From Saprospiraceae bacterium (lineage in GTDB: Bacteria > Bacteroidota > Bacteroidia > Chitinophagales > Saprospiraceae), in the NCBI GenBank assembly GCA_020630895.1, contig JAHDII010000153.1, forward strand, positions 1 through 7,479: 7,479 nt of DNA. The letters run 5' to 3'. Shown one piece after another: positions 5,198-7,479 of the stretch. The position numbers and the translations under genes were made by a program. The notes under the pieces were generated by a model that was not told the DNA's origin, searched no databases, and saw nothing but the letters and a program-made list of their open reading frames with translations. Position 1 is the first letter of the stretch. Every line of letters begins with the position of its first letter.

Positions 5198-7342
5198 ATG
5201 AGAAATATCATAGCTGTCCTTTTTATTTTGTGTATTAGTACTTCTCTTTTTTCACAAACTCAAGAAGATAAAATCAAAGAAGATAGTATTTTACAAGCTA
5301 TTCAATTATATAAAGAACAAAACAAAAAATTAGAAGCGAGTCAGTCCTATTTAGAATTGGTTCGAGTAATGACGAGTTTTAGAAATTTTGAAAAAGTAGA
5401 ACAATATATAAAAGCGGGGACTGCATTATTACCTGATGATGCTCCCAATTTTTTAAGGGGACAATATTTACATCGAGAAGCCTATTTAATGTTAGTAAAA
5501 AATGATTATGACCCAGCCAAAAAATTGTTTGAACAAGCTATAGAATTATTAAAAGATTATGGAGAATATCCACTTCCTTATGGAGAATTATTAATGGATT
5601 ATGCGACGTATTATTCTAAATTAGGTGACAGAGAAAAAGCATTAAAAATATCTTTAGAATCTTTAAGTATTATTGAGAAAACCAAAATGCCAGAAAAAAC
5701 CTTACCTATATTATATTCTATTGCTTCAAAATATCGCTTAATAGCAGATTATGAACAAGCATTAATTTATACTCGTAAAGGAATAGAACTCAGTAAAAAG
5801 CATCAGTTATTTAGGGATCAAGGTTATTTCCACAATCATATGTTTACTATTTTTTCTGAAAGAGATGAATTTGAAAAAGGAATCAAAAATTTATTAATAG
5901 CTATTGAATGTTTTGAAAAAAGTGATGATAAATGGATGCAACATTTGCTAATGGGTAATTTAGGTAGTAGTATAGGTAGAGAAGCCGTTAAAAGTAAGGA
6001 TGATAAAAAAATAAAAGAAGCAGAAGAATTGTTTGATAAAGCCTATCGTTTTTTTCAAGAAATTAGAGATACCACTCAAATGGCATTTATATTTTTTTAT
6101 AAAGGACAGTTATATCAAAGACAAAAAAAATATGATAAGGCAATAGAATATTTTAAAAAAAATATATCCTTATTAGGAACAAAAAGCAAGGATCAAATTT
6201 CCGATAGTTATCAACAAATAGGGCATATTTATTTTGAAAATCAACAATTTGATGAAGCTTATTCTTCTGCAACTGCTGCTTTGAAGTATGCCAAAGAAAT
6301 TAATAATAATAGACATTTAATAAATGCTACTTTATTATTATCTAATATTGAAAAAGAACGTAAAAATTTTGAATCTTCGTTGAGTTATTTCAATGATTAT
6401 TTTATCATGTATGATAGTATAAGAAATGAAAAATCTAATGCCGTTTTACAAAAAGAAAAAGTAACACAAGATGTAGAAGGAGCTGTTGAATCACAAAAAG
6501 AAGCAGAATTAAAAGCAGAACTTTTAAGTTCTAGGAATACGCTTTATTTAACTATTGCTGCTGCTTTATTAGGTTTATTATTATTAGGATTATATCTATA
6601 TCAAAAATTAAAAAAATCGAGACAAGAAGTAGAAGAACAAAAAATCCAACTGGAACAACTCAATGCTACAAAAGATAAATTTTTTGGAATTATTGCTCAT
6701 GATATTCGCAGCCCAATTGTAGCATTAGATGGTGTAGGAAATTTAATGGAACATTATGTGGAAAAAGATGACAAACCTAAATTAAAACGCTTGGCAACCC
6801 GTGTAGATAACACCGCCAAACAATTAGGAGGTTTATTAGATAATTTATTGAATTGGGCTTTATTACAACAAGGAGTAATTCCTTATCAACCCAAAGCATT
6901 ATCCATTCAAAATGTTGTAGAAAATACATTTGCAATGTTTCAGAATAATGCAGAAGCTAAGGAAATAAAATTAGTTTCTGAAGTAGATAAAAATATACAA
7001 GTTCATGCAGATGAGGCTGCTTTGAATACGATATTAAGAAATTTAGTAAGTAATGCCATAAAATTCACTCCTAAAGGAGGAACAGTTTCTGTAGGAACAG
7101 AAGTAAAAGACAATAAAGTTTTTATTGTAATCAATGATACAGGAACGGGTATTTCTGCTGAACAATTAAAAACACTTTTCACCTTAGATAAAAAAAGTGA
7201 ACAAGGGACCGCTGGAGAAAAAGGAACAGGTTTAGGATTAAATTTAGTAAAAGAATTAGTCGAATTAAATAAAGGTATTTTAGATGTGAGCAGTATAATT
7301 AATAAAGGTTCTCAATTTTCTGTTGGTTTGCCTAAAGTATAA
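5198..7342 (+). CDS. TPR-containing sensor histidine kinase
   Basis: A 714-aa sensor kinase. Residues 1-20 are a signal peptide (IIAVLFILCISTSLFSQ). About residues 40-405 hold some seven or eight TPR-like helix pairs, for example YDPAKKLFEQAIELL and KYDKAIEYFKKNI, so the sensor is probably a periplasmic TPR solenoid binding a protein or peptide. A short coiled coil (about 417-445) leads to one membrane helix (about 447-468), then a second coiled coil (470-492) with no HAMP domain. HisKA follows with the H-box FGIIAHDIRSP, where His501 is the phosphorylated residue. The HATPase domain has the N-box (Asn615, Asn619), the G1 box NDTGTGIS (Asp647) and the G2 box GTGLGL (676-681), so ATP binding looks intact. 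There is no receiver domain at the C-terminus and no response regulator gene nearby, so it is an orphan within this window. It is divergent from the hydrolase, which may or may not share regulation. The ATG directly precedes the signal peptide. Confidence 0.92.
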   Translation: MRNIIAVLFILCISTSLFSQTQEDKIKEDSILQAIQLYKEQNKKLEASQSYLELVRVMTSFRNFEKVEQYIKAGTALLPDDAPNFLRGQYLHREAYLMLVKNDYDPAKKLFEQAIELLKDYGEYPLPYGELLMDYATYYSKLGDREKALKISLESLSIIEKTKMPEKTLPILYSIASKYRLIADYEQALIYTRKGIELSKKHQLFRDQGYFHNHMFTIFSERDEFEKGIKNLLIAIECFEKSDDKWMQHLLMGNLGSSIGREAVKSKDDKKIKEAEELFDKAYRFFQEIRDTTQMAFIFFYKGQLYQRQKKYDKAIEYFKKNISLLGTKSKDQISDSYQQIGHIYFENQQFDEAYSSATAALKYAKEINNNRHLINATLLLSNIEKERKNFESSLSYFNDYFIMYDSIRNEKSNAVLQKEKVTQDVEGAVESQKEAELKAELLSSRNTLYLTIAAALLGLLLLGLYLYQKLKKSRQEVEEQKIQLEQLNATKDKFFGIIAHDIRSPIVALDGVGNLMEHYVEKDDKPKLKRLATRVDNTAKQLGGLLDNLLNWALLQQGVIPYQPKALSIQNVVENTFAMFQNNAEAKEIKLVSEVDKNIQVHADEAALNTILRNLVSNAIKFTPKGGTVSVGTEVKDNKVFIVINDTGTGISAEQLKTLFTLDKKSEQGTAGEKGTGLGLNLVKELVELNKGILDVSSIINKGSQFSVGLPKV

Positions 7343-7388
7343 ACTTGTTTTTTGAAATAGTTTTTATTTATTGTCAATTATTATTGAT

Positions 7389-7479
7389 TCAATAAGGATG
7401 AAAACGATCACAAGTTTTTAAATTTGATGTATCTTTTGGAATATATTTAAAAGGAGAGTCAAGAATAAATTTTTTATTG
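7389..7479 (-). CDS. C-terminal end of an unidentified protein (runs off the window)
   Basis: The last 29 codons of a minus-strand frame, open from the window edge to a TGA at 7389-7391. The peptide includes ILDSPFKYIPKD and ends in TCDRFHPY. Its mixed composition with Pro, Cys, Trp-free aromatic and charged residues looks like real coding sequence and not AT-rich noise, but I do not recognise the family. It converges on the histidine kinase gene, with 46 bases between the stops. That gap holds T-runs and only a weak AT hairpin (7374-7387). The rest of the gene and its start lie outside the window. Confidence 0.45.
   Translation of the reverse strand, partial: NKKFILDSPFKYIPKDTSNLKTCDRFHPY

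Noticed and set aside
7374..7387. TCAAT / ATTGA hairpin between the kinase gene and the right-edge gene as terminator
   Set aside because: A 5-bp, almost purely AT stem with no clean T-tract; too weak to call.

Overview
The window looks like chromosomal DNA from a low-GC member of the Bacteroidota. Evidence: strongly AT-rich genes, no Shine-Dalgarno-like sequence ahead of the starts, a DUF2141 protein, an ECF sigma gene coupled to an outer-membrane beta-barrel protein, a TPR-sensor kinase, and TAnnTTTG-like promoter octamers. Sequence alone does not give the genus.

Layout. Positions 1-424 hold no convincing gene but carry a 17-base direct repeat and several dyad structures. From 425 to 2397 (+) is a two-gene unit: an ECF sigma factor overlapping by ATGA a protein with a short cytoplasmic N-terminus, one inner-membrane helix, a charged linker and a C-terminal beta-barrel. 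It ends in a clear intrinsic terminator (2421-2460). Next is holA (+), the DNA polymerase III delta subunit. It runs head-on into a small secreted DUF2141 protein (-), the two stop codons sharing the self-complementary TTAA. The gap 4001-4205 contains a structured 80-base module: an outer inverted repeat enclosing two GC-rich hairpins, resembling a REP or small mobile-element relic. A membrane-anchored alpha/beta hydrolase (-) is divergent from a periplasmic-TPR sensor histidine kinase (+) across a 116-bp spacer. The right edge carries the C-terminal end of another gene on the minus strand.

How the genes fit together. The only clear functional unit is the sigma/barrel pair. By its layout it could carry a signal from the outer membrane to an ECF sigma factor through one polypeptide, which is the most interesting system here. 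holA is housekeeping replication. The sensor kinase has no response regulator in the window. DUF2141 and the hydrolase are separate secreted or anchored proteins. No CRISPR array, tRNA, rRNA or transposase gene was seen.
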